A stretch of 64,000 bases of DNA from Mycetocola saprophilus (lineage in GTDB: Bacteria; Actinomycetota; Actinomycetes; Actinomycetales; Microbacteriaceae): assembly GCF_000718085.1 (NCBI RefSeq), contig NZ_JOEC01000002.1:434001-498000 (forward strand), in the 5' to 3' direction. How positions within the stretch are numbered: position 1 is the first letter of the stretch; each line of letters opens with the position of its first letter. Shown here one piece after another: positions 31,926 through 40,380 of this stretch. The position numbers and the translations under genes were made by a program. The notes below the pieces were generated by a model, which saw nothing but the letters and a program-made list of their open reading frames with translations, was not told the origin of the DNA and searched no databases.

Positions 31926-32687
31926 ATGACCGAATCCGGTCTCGGAACCGACCCGTCGGACGCAGAATCCACGGCGGAAACAGCGAGCGACCAGCGGCGC
32001 CCGGGCCGGCCCCGATGGATTATCGCCGCGGTGCTGGCGGGACTCCTGGTGATCGGCGCTATTATCTGGGCGGTGATTGCGCTCAAGGCCCCGGACAAAC
32101 AAGCACTGGCGAGCCCCTCGGCGCAGGCATCAGTTTTGGCAAGCCCGTCGGCACCGCCAATGTCCTCAAACGAGCCCACCACCGAACCTGCCATGGTCTC
32201 GCCGAGCCCCACGGCGACGGTACCCACGCTGAGTCTGCCTGCCGACTGCCAGGCCATCTACTCGGGCCCGATGTTCTCGTCGCTGCGCGCGCTGGAACTG
32301 CCGCTGAACGACCCCTCGCTGGCGGATGAGACGGGCACCGCGATTCCCGAACTCGATACCCTGCTGCGCGCGAATCCCGGCCTGCACTGTTCCTGGGGTT
32401 TGCCCAGCGAGCTCGGGATCAACACCAATGTGACGCTGATCGATCCGGCCGCGGCTCAGAACATCGAGGCGGCGCTGGTCGCCCGCGGTGCCACCTGCGA
32501 GGACAAGGACGACGGCACCCTCTGCACCCTGATTCACGTGGGACCGGGCGTCGAGGGATGGGCCGAGGGGGATCCCCAGGCGGGGGAGAACCACTTCTTC
32601 CGCGATAACGCGTGGATCGCGACCCACTGGAGCACGGTCGAGATGAACGGGTACACCCCGGACATCGTGCATACGCTCTGGCCCTAA
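31926..32687 (+). CDS. Membrane-anchored four-cysteine protein, paralogue 3 of 4
   Basis: 253 residues. Membrane helix at about residues 31-53, then a Ser/Pro/Thr linker, then PADCQAIYSG, LNDPS, LHCSWG, RGATCEDKDDGTLC and FRDNAWIATHW. The Cys pattern and block order equal those of paralogues 1 and 2, but sequence divergence is larger. The start at 31926 has GAGGAACAGAG upstream. It has its own upstream gap of 203 bases and probably its own promoter. Confidence 0.8.
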   Translation: MTESGLGTDPSDAESTAETASDQRRPGRPRWIIAAVLAGLLVIGAIIWAVIALKAPDKQALASPSAQASVLASPSAPPMSSNEPTTEPAMVSPSPTATVPTLSLPADCQAIYSGPMFSSLRALELPLNDPSLADETGTAIPELDTLLRANPGLHCSWGLPSELGINTNVTLIDPAAAQNIEAALVARGATCEDKDDGTLCTLIHVGPGVEGWAEGDPQAGENHFFRDNAWIATHWSTVEMNGYTPDIVHTLWP

Positions 32688-32877
32688 TTAGGTCTTTGCC
32701 GTAACTAGATCTTGGCCGTGGCCGGAGTCTCGCCGAGATTGCGAGCGACCGCTGGGTGATCCCCGTGGAGGGTGTGTCAAACCCGCGTCCCGGACGCATC
32801 GATCACCGGAGCATGGCAGACTTGAATGATCCGAGGTGCCGATGGGATCGGCACCGCACCGCGACCGAAGGGCGAGC

Positions 32878-33702
32878 GTGAGCGAGAATCCCCCGTACCC
32901 GCCCCGATCCGAGGGACCCGATGAGGCCGGGATCACCCCCGAACCGCTCGGTGCCACCCCCGATCCGCTGATTACCGGGGGCATCCCCGCACTGCCGCTG
33001 AGTGTGCCGCCCACCCCCGCACCGCGTCGCGCACGCGGACCGCGCTGGGTCGTGGGCATTCTGGCATCGTTCCTGGTGCTCGTGGCGATGATCGCCGGGG
33101 TGATTGCGATGGACAACGGCGCCTTCAACCTTTCGGCCCCCGCCTCGACGAGCGGCAGCTCGGGCGAGCGTCCCCGCCCGGAGGTGGTTCCCGGCCCCGT
33201 TCCGGTCACCGTTCCCACCCCCTCGGCCTCACCCTCCGCCACCGAGACGCCGGTTGCCGAGGGGCTGCCCGCGAACTGTGATGCGCTGTACTCGGACGCC
33301 TTCAAGACGGCCCTGGCGGCGGATGGCGACCCCAATACCGCCGCGGGTCTCGCCTATCAGCCCACCACCGATACGCTGCTGGCACCCCTGCTGGCCACCC
33401 CCGGATCCCTGCGCTGCAGCTGGGGAGACCCGACAGCCAGGGGCCTGCTCACCACGGTTGCCTCGATCGGGAAAACCCAGGCCGCCAACGTGGTCACCCG
33501 GCTGGAGAGCCTCGGTGCCAAGTGCTACGCGGAGTTTTCCGGTACCCGGTGCGTGCGCAGCATGACCGGATCGGGCGGCGGTCCCCGGGGAGAATCTCAC
33601 CTGTTGCGAAACGGAATCTGGATCTCCACCTACTGGACCGCGTTTAGCCCCGATGGGTACACCGCGGAACTCGCCAAGCACGTTTTCCCCGCCGCCAGAT
33701 AG
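32878..33702 (+). CDS. Membrane-anchored four-cysteine protein, paralogue 4 of 4
   Basis: 274 residues from a GTG start (GAAGGGCGAGC upstream). Proline-rich cytoplasmic N-terminus of about 50 residues, membrane helix at about 57-77, linker, then PANCDALYSD, LRCSWGDPT, LGAKCYAEFSGTRC and LRNGIWISTYW. The family signature is complete. Downstream, unrelated membrane protein genes start at 33826. Function unknown. Confidence 0.8.
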   Translation: MSENPPYPPRSEGPDEAGITPEPLGATPDPLITGGIPALPLSVPPTPAPRRARGPRWVVGILASFLVLVAMIAGVIAMDNGAFNLSAPASTSGSSGERPRPEVVPGPVPVTVPTPSASPSATETPVAEGLPANCDALYSDAFKTALAADGDPNTAAGLAYQPTTDTLLAPLLATPGSLRCSWGDPTARGLLTTVASIGKTQAANVVTRLESLGAKCYAEFSGTRCVRSMTGSGGGPRGESHLLRNGIWISTYWTAFSPDGYTAELAKHVFPAAR

Positions 33703-33825
33703 CGTCCGCGGCACGCGTCATTTTGCGTGCTGACCGGCCCCGCTCCCACCAAATCGCCCGTTGTGGCGATAGGGTATGCCCAAGCGAGCGCGAAATAACG
33801 ACCCGCAGTGAGTGAGGAGTATCGC

Positions 33826-35259
33826 ATGCCCGAGAACACCACCGGTGCCGAGCAGCCGGATTCTGACGCGACCGAGCCGGTTTCGCCGCCCCTGACCAAG
33901 CCCGCCGATCCCGCCACCGCGACCCCCGCCGAGGAGACCACCGTCACCGCGACGGTTCGTGACCTGGGTGAGGAGATTACCGGAGCGCCGCAGGACGCCC
34001 ACACCGCGGGCCTGCCCACCGAGCCCTCCCCGATTCCGTCGGCAGCCTGGAGCCCACTGGGGGAGGCCGCCGACGCCGCTCCCGAGCGGAAATCAGGGGA
34101 CGTGGCTCCTGCCGAGGCTCACTCCGCCGCCGATTCAGAGGCCGCCACCGCTGACTCGCGCCTCGACGCCAACGATGCTCCCGCCGTTGTCGCCGATCCT
34201 CACCTCGACGCCTCGGGGGAAGACTCGGCCGAGCCCTTCGTCGTGGATGCCTCGGGTGCGATCGATGTGCCCCTCGCGGAGGCCACCCCCGTATCCGATG
34301 CCGCGCCGGCGGAAGCCCCGGTGCCCGCCTCCTTGGCGGACGCTGCCCCCGAGACTACCGCGCCCGAGGCCGTTGCCCCCACCCCTGCCAACCCCGCCGT
34401 TGCCGCCTCGGGACTCCCGCTGGTAGACCCGGCACCCCCGGTGGATCCCGCGCCCCCGGTTCGTCACTCGGGGATTGTCCCCGATCCCGCGCCGCAGCCC
34501 GACCGCGGGCTGGCCGGGCAGATTCGTGCGGCCGCCTCGGCACCCCCTCCCGCACCGGCCGCCGACGAGGAATGGGTGGGGACCGAAACCGTCGCCTTGG
34601 ACGCCTCCGAGTTGCCGACCGCATCGTCCACCCAGCCGGCTGAGCACGCGGCAACGATCCTGCCGTCCGAACCTCAGCCCGAACCCGTGGCCGCCCCCGC
34701 TCCCACGGTCACCGCGCCGGCGGTGTATGTGGAGGCCCCCGAGCGTCCCCGCCGTGCCGGCAACCGGCTGGCGGGCATCCTGATCGGGATCCTGGCAACC
34801 CTCGTGTTTGCCGCCGCCTTCTTCGGCGCAAACTACGGCGTGCGGGTCCTGACCCGTGAGCCCACCGAGCCGCTGCCGCTGATCTCCTCGGCCTGGTTCT
34901 GGGGGGCGACCGCCTTCTTCTTCCTGGGCACCGTCCTGATGGCGGCGATCATCAACCGTGGTGCCTGGTGGACCCATGTCCTCGGAGGCATCCTGGTGGG
35001 CCTGTTTGCAGCCGCGGGAACCGTGGGCGGCTTGCTCCTCGCCGATGCCTATACGATCTTCCCCGAGGATCTGGGCACCGCGTTGATCGAGCGAACCTTC
35101 AGCGTCCCGACCCTGATCGCCTTTATTGTGGGCCGCGAGGTTCCGGTCTGGTTCGGTCTGTGGGTCTCGGCCCGCGGACGCCGCCTGACCCTGCGGAACC
35201 AGGAGGAGCTGGCCGAGTACGAGCGCCAGATTGACGCGGGCCCGCAGCTGGCTCGCTAG
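33826..35259 (+). CDS. Membrane protein with long disordered N-terminal region
   Basis: 477 residues. The first about 310 residues are low complexity (Pro, Ala, Glu, Asp, Thr) and probably disordered and cytoplasmic. Four membrane helices follow (starting LAGILIGILATLVFAAAFFG, AWFWGATAFFFLGTVLMAAI, HVLGGILVGLFAAAGTVGG and FSVPTLIAFIVGREVPVWFG). The C-terminus is charged. The ATG at 33826 has GAGGAG upstream; an earlier GTG at 33808 is less likely. Nine bases before the next membrane protein. Function unknown. Confidence 0.75.
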   Translation: MPENTTGAEQPDSDATEPVSPPLTKPADPATATPAEETTVTATVRDLGEEITGAPQDAHTAGLPTEPSPIPSAAWSPLGEAADAAPERKSGDVAPAEAHSAADSEAATADSRLDANDAPAVVADPHLDASGEDSAEPFVVDASGAIDVPLAEATPVSDAAPAEAPVPASLADAAPETTAPEAVAPTPANPAVAASGLPLVDPAPPVDPAPPVRHSGIVPDPAPQPDRGLAGQIRAAASAPPPAPAADEEWVGTETVALDASELPTASSTQPAEHAATILPSEPQPEPVAAPAPTVTAPAVYVEAPERPRRAGNRLAGILIGILATLVFAAAFFGANYGVRVLTREPTEPLPLISSAWFWGATAFFFLGTVLMAAIINRGAWWTHVLGGILVGLFAAAGTVGGLLLADAYTIFPEDLGTALIERTFSVPTLIAFIVGREVPVWFGLWVSARGRRLTLRNQEELAEYERQIDAGPQLAR

Positions 35260-35268
35260 CCGGTCCGA

Positions 35269-35778
35269 ATGACCACCCCTCGACCCTCCCTCGCTCGCGC
35301 GGCGGGCTACACGGCGGCGGCCACCCTGGTCTACCTGGCCGGGGTGATCGCCGGGTTTGGGATGGTGAGCCTGTTCACCGATACCGAGGTTGTGGACGAG
35401 CCCGCACTGGGTACCCTGCCGGGACCGATCGCGATCATGGTGACCGGGGCTCTGTTTGCGCTCGGCACGCTCCGGGCCCTCGATCGCGCCGGCCGTGGGG
35501 ATGCCGCGGCCGAGAGCTGGGCCATCCGGATCCTCAGCGCCTTCTGGATCGGGCTGGCGGTACTGGCCGGATACACCGTAAGCCTGGTGATCGCGCTGGT
35601 GTGGAACGGTCTGGACGAGTTCACTCCGGCCCTCGTGCACACCCTGCTGCGCCCCTATCCCTGGACCGCGGCGGCGATCGCCAGCGCGATCATCCTGGTC
35701 CTGCTGCCGCTCTCGGCGGCGGCCCTGCGCGGCCACACCCCGCGTCGCTGGTACTGGGAAGACGACGAAACCGAGTAG
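35269..35778 (+). CDS. Small four-helix membrane protein
   Basis: 169 residues with four hydrophobic helices (about residues 10-36, 48-69, 83-110 and 126-148) and a charged C-terminus ending WYWEDDETE. It follows the preceding membrane protein by nine bases and is likely co-transcribed with it. Not recognised. No terminator was found before the Mg2+ region. Confidence 0.7.
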   Translation: MTTPRPSLARAAGYTAAATLVYLAGVIAGFGMVSLFTDTEVVDEPALGTLPGPIAIMVTGALFALGTLRALDRAGRGDAAAESWAIRILSAFWIGLAVLAGYTVSLVIALVWNGLDEFTPALVHTLLRPYPWTAAAIASAIILVLLPLSAAALRGHTPRRWYWEDDETE

Positions 35779-35802
35779 TTCCTGAGCACGAAGAACAAAC
35801 GG

Positions 35803-35833
35803 TTGTGCGCGCTCGGCAAAGTCGTGCTATGTT
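35803..35833 (+). promoter_or_regulatory. Candidate promoter of the M-box/mgtA operon
   Basis: TTGTGC (35803-35808) and an extended TGC-TATGTT -10 (35828-35833) with a 19-bp spacer. This places the transcript start just ahead of the M-box at 35844. Confidence 0.45.
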
Positions 35834-35843
35834 TTTCCCGCAG

Positions 35844-35993
35844 CACTTCGTTAGGCGAGGCTCCTGCACGAATATAGGCCACTGATCTGACGACGTCGAG
35901 AGACGCCCAAGATTAGGACAGGTTCTCCCGGATTAAGGGTTAACCCCAAGTGGCTTCCCGCGAGGGATACGTCGTGCAGTGCCAAAGCTCTTA
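35844..35993 (+). ncRNA. M-box (ykoK) magnesium riboswitch
   Basis: The leader contains the conserved M-box blocks in order: CTTCGTTAGGCGAGGCTCCT, ATATAGGCCACTG, GAGAGACGCC, GGATTAAGGGTTAACC-type helix and GTGCCAAAGCTCTTA. Such RNAs bind several Mg2+ ions and fold compactly, turning off downstream Mg2+ transporter genes when Mg2+ is plentiful. It precedes an MgtA-type ATPase, in agreement. The boundaries are approximate. Confidence 0.92.
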
Positions 35994-36078
35994 CGTGGAG
36001 GTAGCGCACCGAAGCCCCCCAAAGCTTCATGCCTTCACGCGCGTGGGAGTGTGTGCATATGTGAAGGAGGTGACCGCG

Positions 36079-36153
36079 ATGAGCGCGGACCATAGTCGTT
36101 CGTACCTGACTACCCCAGTACGCGGCTGCCTGGAGAACACTCCGGCCCTGTAG
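36079..36153 (+). CDS. 24-residue leader ORF downstream of the M-box
   Basis: Begins MSADHSRSYLT and ends ENTPAL, with an AAGGAGG site nine bases or so before its ATG. It lies between the M-box and the ATPase gene, and ends nine bases before a terminator-like hairpin at 36162. The context suggests a regulatory leader peptide, like mgtL of enterobacterial mgtA, though sequences are unrelated. The ribosome binding site can pair with CTTCAC (36033-36038) through GTGAAG (36061-36066). Confidence 0.55.
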   Translation: MSADHSRSYLTTPVRGCLENTPAL

Positions 36154-36161
36154 CCGCATGT

Positions 36162-36183
36162 CCCGATCCTCAGCGTGATCGGG
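36162..36183 (+). terminator. Terminator-like hairpin in the mgtA leader
   Basis: CCCGATC and GATCGGG arms (7 bp) with an 8-base loop follow the leader ORF directly. The T run is weak (GTTTATG after a gap). Could be an attenuator switched by the M-box or by leader translation. Confidence 0.5.
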
Positions 36184-36303
36184 GCGAGTTTATGTCCCGT
36201 TGCGAGCCCTCGTAACCGGTGTTTGTCGATGATTCGTCTCGCCAATTGAGGCGGTATTTGTCGCGCCCGGAATCGATCTCGCCGGTTTGAGAAGAGATTC
36301 ATC

Positions 36304-39054
36304 ATGCGTTTCCCCACCAGCGGCTTCGATGAGGCCACCACGAGCTTCGAGGCGGCGACCCCGCCGCCCACCCGTCCCACCCGCAACCCGCGCCGATTCA
36401 CCGAGACCGCCGGCAAGGGGCTGAGCGCCGCACAGCAGGAACTGCTCCTGCTGGCCACCCACCGCGAGACCGAGGCCACCATCCTCGCCCAGCAGAGCAC
36501 CCTCAACGGCCTGACCCCGGATCAGGTGCGCGAGCGCACCGACCGCTTCGGTGCCAACGAGATCGGTCGGGACAAGCCGGCCCCCGCTATTGTCCAGTTC
36601 CTGAAGACCTTCCTCAACCCGTTCATCCTGATCCTGCTGTTCCTGGTGGGTGTGATGTGGGTGACCGATGTGTGGATGGCCGACCCGGCCGATGGCCCCG
36701 ATTACACCGGCATGATCACCGTGAGCATCATGGTGCTGGTCTCGGCCGTGCTGCGCTTCTGGCAGGAGTACCGCTCGGCCAAATCCGCGCAGAAGCTTTC
36801 CGCCATGGTGCGCACCACGACCGCGGTGACCCGATTGGTGGACGGGACCGCGGTGACCCGCGAGCTGCCGATCACCGACGTGGTCCCCGGCGACGTGCTG
36901 CAGTTCGCCGCCGGCGACATGCTGCCCGCCGATGTGCGATTCCTGCGCACCAAGGACCTGCAGCTCAACCAGGCCATGCTGACCGGTGAGGCCCTGCCCG
37001 CCGAGAAGACCATCGAGGCCGCCCGGAAGGTGCAGATCGCGGACATCCTGGACGCCCCGAACCTGGGGTTCATGGGTACCTCGGTGGTGTCCGGCTCGGG
37101 TACCGCAATCGTGATCGGCACCGGCGACAACTCCTACTTCGGCACCATGGCCCGCACCCTGGTGGGGGCCCGACCGGAGACCGCGTTTGATGTGGGTATC
37201 CGCCGGGTGTCCTTCACCCTGATCCGCTTCATGCTGATCATGGTCCCGGTGGTGTTCATCATCAACGGCCTGACCAAGGACTGGACCACGGCACTGCTCT
37301 TTGGTGTGACCACCGCCGTGGGTCTGACCCCGGAGATGCTCCCGCTGATCGTCACCGCGAACCTCGCCAAGGGCGCCCAGCACATGGCGAAGCACAAGGT
37401 GATCGTCAAGCGTCTGAACTCGATCCAGAACCTCGGGGCGATGGACATCTTGGCCACAGACAAGACCGGAACCCTCACCGAGGACCGGATCGTGCTTGAG
37501 CGTCACCTGGACGTGGACGGCCGCAGCAGCGAGTCGACCCTCGGCTACGGCGCGATCAATGCCCACTTCCAGACCGGTCTGCGCAACCTCCTGGACGGCG
37601 CGGTACTGACCGCCGCCGGCGAGGACGAGCTGGACCGGATCACCGCCGAGTACACCTATGTCGACGAGATGCCCTTCGACTTTGTGCGCCGCCGGATGTC
37701 CGTGGTGGTGGGGGACGGGTTCACCCACACCATCATCACCAAGGGTGCGGTCGAGGAGGTCATGGGCCTCTGCACCACCGAGCTGCACGGGATGGAGCAG
37801 CGTCCACTGTCGGCCATGCGCCTGATGGAGCTCGAGGACCTGGTCGCCGAGCAGAACGCGCTGGGGCTGCGGGTGCTCGCCGTCGCGATCAAGACCATCG
37901 ACGAGGTGGGTCCCGAGGGTGATGAGACCGAGTACACCCTGGCCGATGAGCAGAACATGACCCTGGTTGGGTTCCTCGCGTTCCTCGACCCGCCCAAGGC
38001 CAGCGCGGCCGAGGCGATCCGTCAGATCCAGGCTCACGGCACCACCGTCAAGGTCATCACCGGCGACAACGCGCTGGTGGCCGCAACCGTGGGCCGCGAG
38101 GTGGGACTGGATGTGGGCACCATCGTGACCGGACCCGAGATCGAGAACCTGAGCCTGGTGGAGCTGGGTGAGCTCGCCGAAACCACCACCATCTTTGCCA
38201 AGATCACCCCGACCCAGAAGGCCCGCATCGTCGAGGCGATGCGCACCCACGGACACACGGTGGGCTTCCTGGGCGACGGCATCAACGATGCCCCGGCCCT
38301 GCGCACCGCGGATGTGGGTATCTCGGTGGACACCGCGGTGGACATCGCCAAGGAGTCGGCCGACATCATCCTGCTGGAAAAGGACCTCACCGTGCTTGAG
38401 CAGGGCATGATCGAGGGTCGCCGCACCTTCATCAACACGATGAAGTACATCTCGATGACAGCCTCCTCCAACTTCGGCAACATGTTCTCGGTCCTGGTGG
38501 CCAGCGCCCTGCTGCCGTTTATCCCGATGATCCCGATCGTGGTGCTGGTGCAGAACCTCACCTACGACCTCTCGATGCTCACCCTGCCCTGGGACAAGGT
38601 GGACCCCGAGGACCTGAAGAAGCCCCGCGCCTGGGAGAGCAAGAGCCTCAGCCGGTTCATGATCCGGATCGGTCCGCTCTCCTCAATCTTCGACATCACC
38701 ACGTTTGCGCTGATGTGGTTTGTGTTCGCCGCCAACACCCCCGAGCACGCCGCGCTGTTCCAGTCCGGCTGGTTCATCGAGTCGATCATCTCGCAGACCC
38801 TGATCGTGCACCTGCTGCGCACCCGGAAGCTCCCCTTCATCCAGTCGCGGGCCAGCATCTCGGTGCTGCTGGCCACCGGGGCCGTGTGCGTGTTTGGTCT
38901 GGTGCTGCCCTTTATCGGGTGGGGTCAGAGCCTCGGCCTGGTGCCGCTGCCCTGGACCTACTTCCCCTGGCTGATCGCCACCCTGGGCGCCTACTGCGTG
39001 GTGGTTCAGCTGGCCAAGCGTCGCTTCATCGCTCGCTTCAACTCCTGGATCTAA
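36304..39054 (+). CDS. mgtA: Magnesium-translocating P-type ATPase (MgtA type)
   Basis: 916 residues. The P-type ATPase signature DKTGTLT has phosphorylated Asp386; an actuator TGE is in AMLTGEALP; the hinge GDGINDAPAL occurs near residue 657. Membrane helices are predicted at both ends of the large cytoplasmic loops. The overall length and motifs match MgtA/MgtB Mg2+ importers. The first 40 residues are a low-complexity extension. The start has a weak AGAAG site. Controlled by the M-box and the leader region. Confidence 0.92.
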   Translation: MRFPTSGFDEATTSFEAATPPPTRPTRNPRRFTETAGKGLSAAQQELLLLATHRETEATILAQQSTLNGLTPDQVRERTDRFGANEIGRDKPAPAIVQFLKTFLNPFILILLFLVGVMWVTDVWMADPADGPDYTGMITVSIMVLVSAVLRFWQEYRSAKSAQKLSAMVRTTTAVTRLVDGTAVTRELPITDVVPGDVLQFAAGDMLPADVRFLRTKDLQLNQAMLTGEALPAEKTIEAARKVQIADILDAPNLGFMGTSVVSGSGTAIVIGTGDNSYFGTMARTLVGARPETAFDVGIRRVSFTLIRFMLIMVPVVFIINGLTKDWTTALLFGVTTAVGLTPEMLPLIVTANLAKGAQHMAKHKVIVKRLNSIQNLGAMDILATDKTGTLTEDRIVLERHLDVDGRSSESTLGYGAINAHFQTGLRNLLDGAVLTAAGEDELDRITAEYTYVDEMPFDFVRRRMSVVVGDGFTHTIITKGAVEEVMGLCTTELHGMEQRPLSAMRLMELEDLVAEQNALGLRVLAVAIKTIDEVGPEGDETEYTLADEQNMTLVGFLAFLDPPKASAAEAIRQIQAHGTTVKVITGDNALVAATVGREVGLDVGTIVTGPEIENLSLVELGELAETTTIFAKITPTQKARIVEAMRTHGHTVGFLGDGINDAPALRTADVGISVDTAVDIAKESADIILLEKDLTVLEQGMIEGRRTFINTMKYISMTASSNFGNMFSVLVASALLPFIPMIPIVVLVQNLTYDLSMLTLPWDKVDPEDLKKPRAWESKSLSRFMIRIGPLSSIFDITTFALMWFVFAANTPEHAALFQSGWFIESIISQTLIVHLLRTRKLPFIQSRASISVLLATGAVCVFGLVLPFIGWGQSLGLVPLPWTYFPWLIATLGAYCVVVQLAKRRFIARFNSWI

Positions 39055-39083
39055 CCGGCAGATCCCTTCCCGAAATCCCAGTC

Positions 39084-39119
39084 GGCCGGTGCCGCGTGTT
39101 TACCCACGCGACACCGGCC
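39084..39119 (+). terminator. Hairpin between mgtA and mgtC
   Basis: GGCCGGTG-c-CGCGTG and its complement CACGCG-a-CACCGGCC form a 14-bp stem with one mismatch and a small loop. No T run follows. Could stabilise or attenuate read-through from mgtA to mgtC. Confidence 0.5.
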
Positions 39120-39172
39120 GCACCTATGCTTCCTGGCGCGGTCACCCGCGTCCGCCTCGATCGGAGACCCTC

Positions 39173-39931
39173 ATGACCATCACCACCCTGACCCCAGAAT
39201 TCTTTGGCATCGTCTCCGGTTCACCGGTAGATCTTGCCCTGCGTGTGGGCATCGGGGCGTTCCTCGGTGCGGCCATCGGCTTCGAGCGGCAGTGGCGTGC
39301 GCGCACCGCCGGGGTACGCACCAATGCCCTGGTGAGCCTCGGTGCCGCCCTGTTTGTGGTGATGGGGGCGTTTAGCTTCAACGGCCCCGACGCCGATCCC
39401 ACCCGGGTGGCCGCTCAGATCGTCTCGGGCATCGGTTTTCTCGGTGCCGGCGTGATCATGAAGCAGGGGGCTACGATCTCCGGGCTCAACACCGCCGCGA
39501 CCCTCTGGGCCTCGGCCGCGGTGGGCGCGCTCGCCGGGGGCGGGCTCTACCTGGTGGCGCTCGGGGGAGCGGTGGCGATCATGCTGGCCAACACCCTGCT
39601 GCGTCCACTCGGGCGTGCCCTGGATCGTCGCCGCGGCGAGGAGGGACGCGAGCACCCGGCCGCCGAGTACCGGTTCGAGGTGTACTGCCCGGTGGATGCC
39701 GAGGGGGCCGTACGTTCGCTGGTGTTTGACGCGGTCCACCGCCCCGAGTTCACGGTGCTCTCGATCGATGCCCTTGACCTGCCCGATGACAAGGGGGTGC
39801 GCATCACCGCGATGATCCGCTCGGATGAGCGCAACGACCGTGAAATCGAGGAGGCCATCGCCGAGGTCATCCGCACCCCGGCGGTCACTGCCGTGCGCTG
39901 GAGCGCCGAGGAGATGGCCGAAACGGACTAG
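39173..39931 (+). CDS. mgtC: MgtC/SapB family protein
   Basis: 252 residues. Family features: LRVGIGAFLGAAIGFERQWRARTAGVRTNALV, GFLGAGVIMKQGATISGLNTAATLW and four or five membrane helices, followed by a soluble C-terminal ACT-like domain (YRFEVYCPVDAEGAVRSLV, then DLPDDKGVRITAM). MgtC members help survival at low Mg2+ and often follow Mg2+ ATPases. The start at 39173 is chosen over an upstream in-frame Met in non-conserved sequence. It probably shares the mgtA transcript. Confidence 0.92.
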   Translation: MTITTLTPEFFGIVSGSPVDLALRVGIGAFLGAAIGFERQWRARTAGVRTNALVSLGAALFVVMGAFSFNGPDADPTRVAAQIVSGIGFLGAGVIMKQGATISGLNTAATLWASAAVGALAGGGLYLVALGGAVAIMLANTLLRPLGRALDRRRGEEGREHPAAEYRFEVYCPVDAEGAVRSLVFDAVHRPEFTVLSIDALDLPDDKGVRITAMIRSDERNDREIEEAIAEVIRTPAVTAVRWSAEEMAETD

Positions 39932-40101
39932 CCCGCCGAGCCTGCGTCTGCTCGTGCCGGAACCGAGCGACATAGGACGTCCGCAGAGGTGTGGGCGACC
40001 TCGGTGTAGCTTTTCATCCGGCCTCCGCCGAAAAGGCGCGTGAATTCGGCACGCTGAGCGGGAGTGGTCTCGAGCGGATCCGTGGGCTTGAACTGCGACA
40101 T
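39928..40101 (-). CDS. Putative 57-residue protein convergent with mgtC
   Basis: Begins MSQFKPTDPLETTPAQ and ends RADAGSAG. A perfect AGGAGG (complement of 40109-40114) lies seven bases before the ATG. The C-terminal stop overlaps the mgtC stop. It contains RAEFTRLFGGGRMKSYTEVAH. Composition looks coding and the binding site is excellent, but the sequence is not recognised. Confidence 0.5.
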   Translation of the reverse strand: MSQFKPTDPLETTPAQRAEFTRLFGGGRMKSYTEVAHTSADVLCRSVPARADAGSAG

Positions 40102-40380
40102 TCTGAGACCTCCTCGTCATCGCGGCGCGTCTACGACTCTGTTAGAGTCCCAGCGTACGTTGCGCACCGATCACCCAGCTATTCGGGTCCGGTCGCCAGA
40201 TGTGAATAGCCGCAAAAGGGGCCGCAAGGCCCCTTTTGTGCGTCTGCCCAGGTTTGAAACGCCTGAGGCGGGGCCGCCTTTTCGAGCCCTCACACACTCA
40301 GAGTGCTTGTTCTCCGACCGATCCGGGAAAAGTCGCGGTGGATACTGGTTTCCGCCCGGTGATCGGGTTACGCTCGCGGT
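40102..40380. other. Intergenic region with inverted repeat and terminator
   Basis: Holds GACTCT-gtt-AGAGTC (40135-40149), possibly an operator for the small minus-strand ORF, and a terminator at 40214. The rest shows no gene. No tRNA cloverleaf can be formed around the repeat. Confidence 0.4.
40214..40237. terminator. Bidirectional intrinsic terminator
   Basis: AAAAGGGGCC-GCAA-GGCCCCTTTT, a perfect 10-bp stem with A and T flanks. It isolates the mgtC region from the gene at 40381. Confidence 0.9.

Noticed and set aside
40102..40213. Possible tRNA or small RNA ahead of the 40214 terminator
   Set aside because: GACTCT/AGAGTC is a single stem; no acceptor or T-arm pairing and no CCA or GTTCRANNC signature was found.
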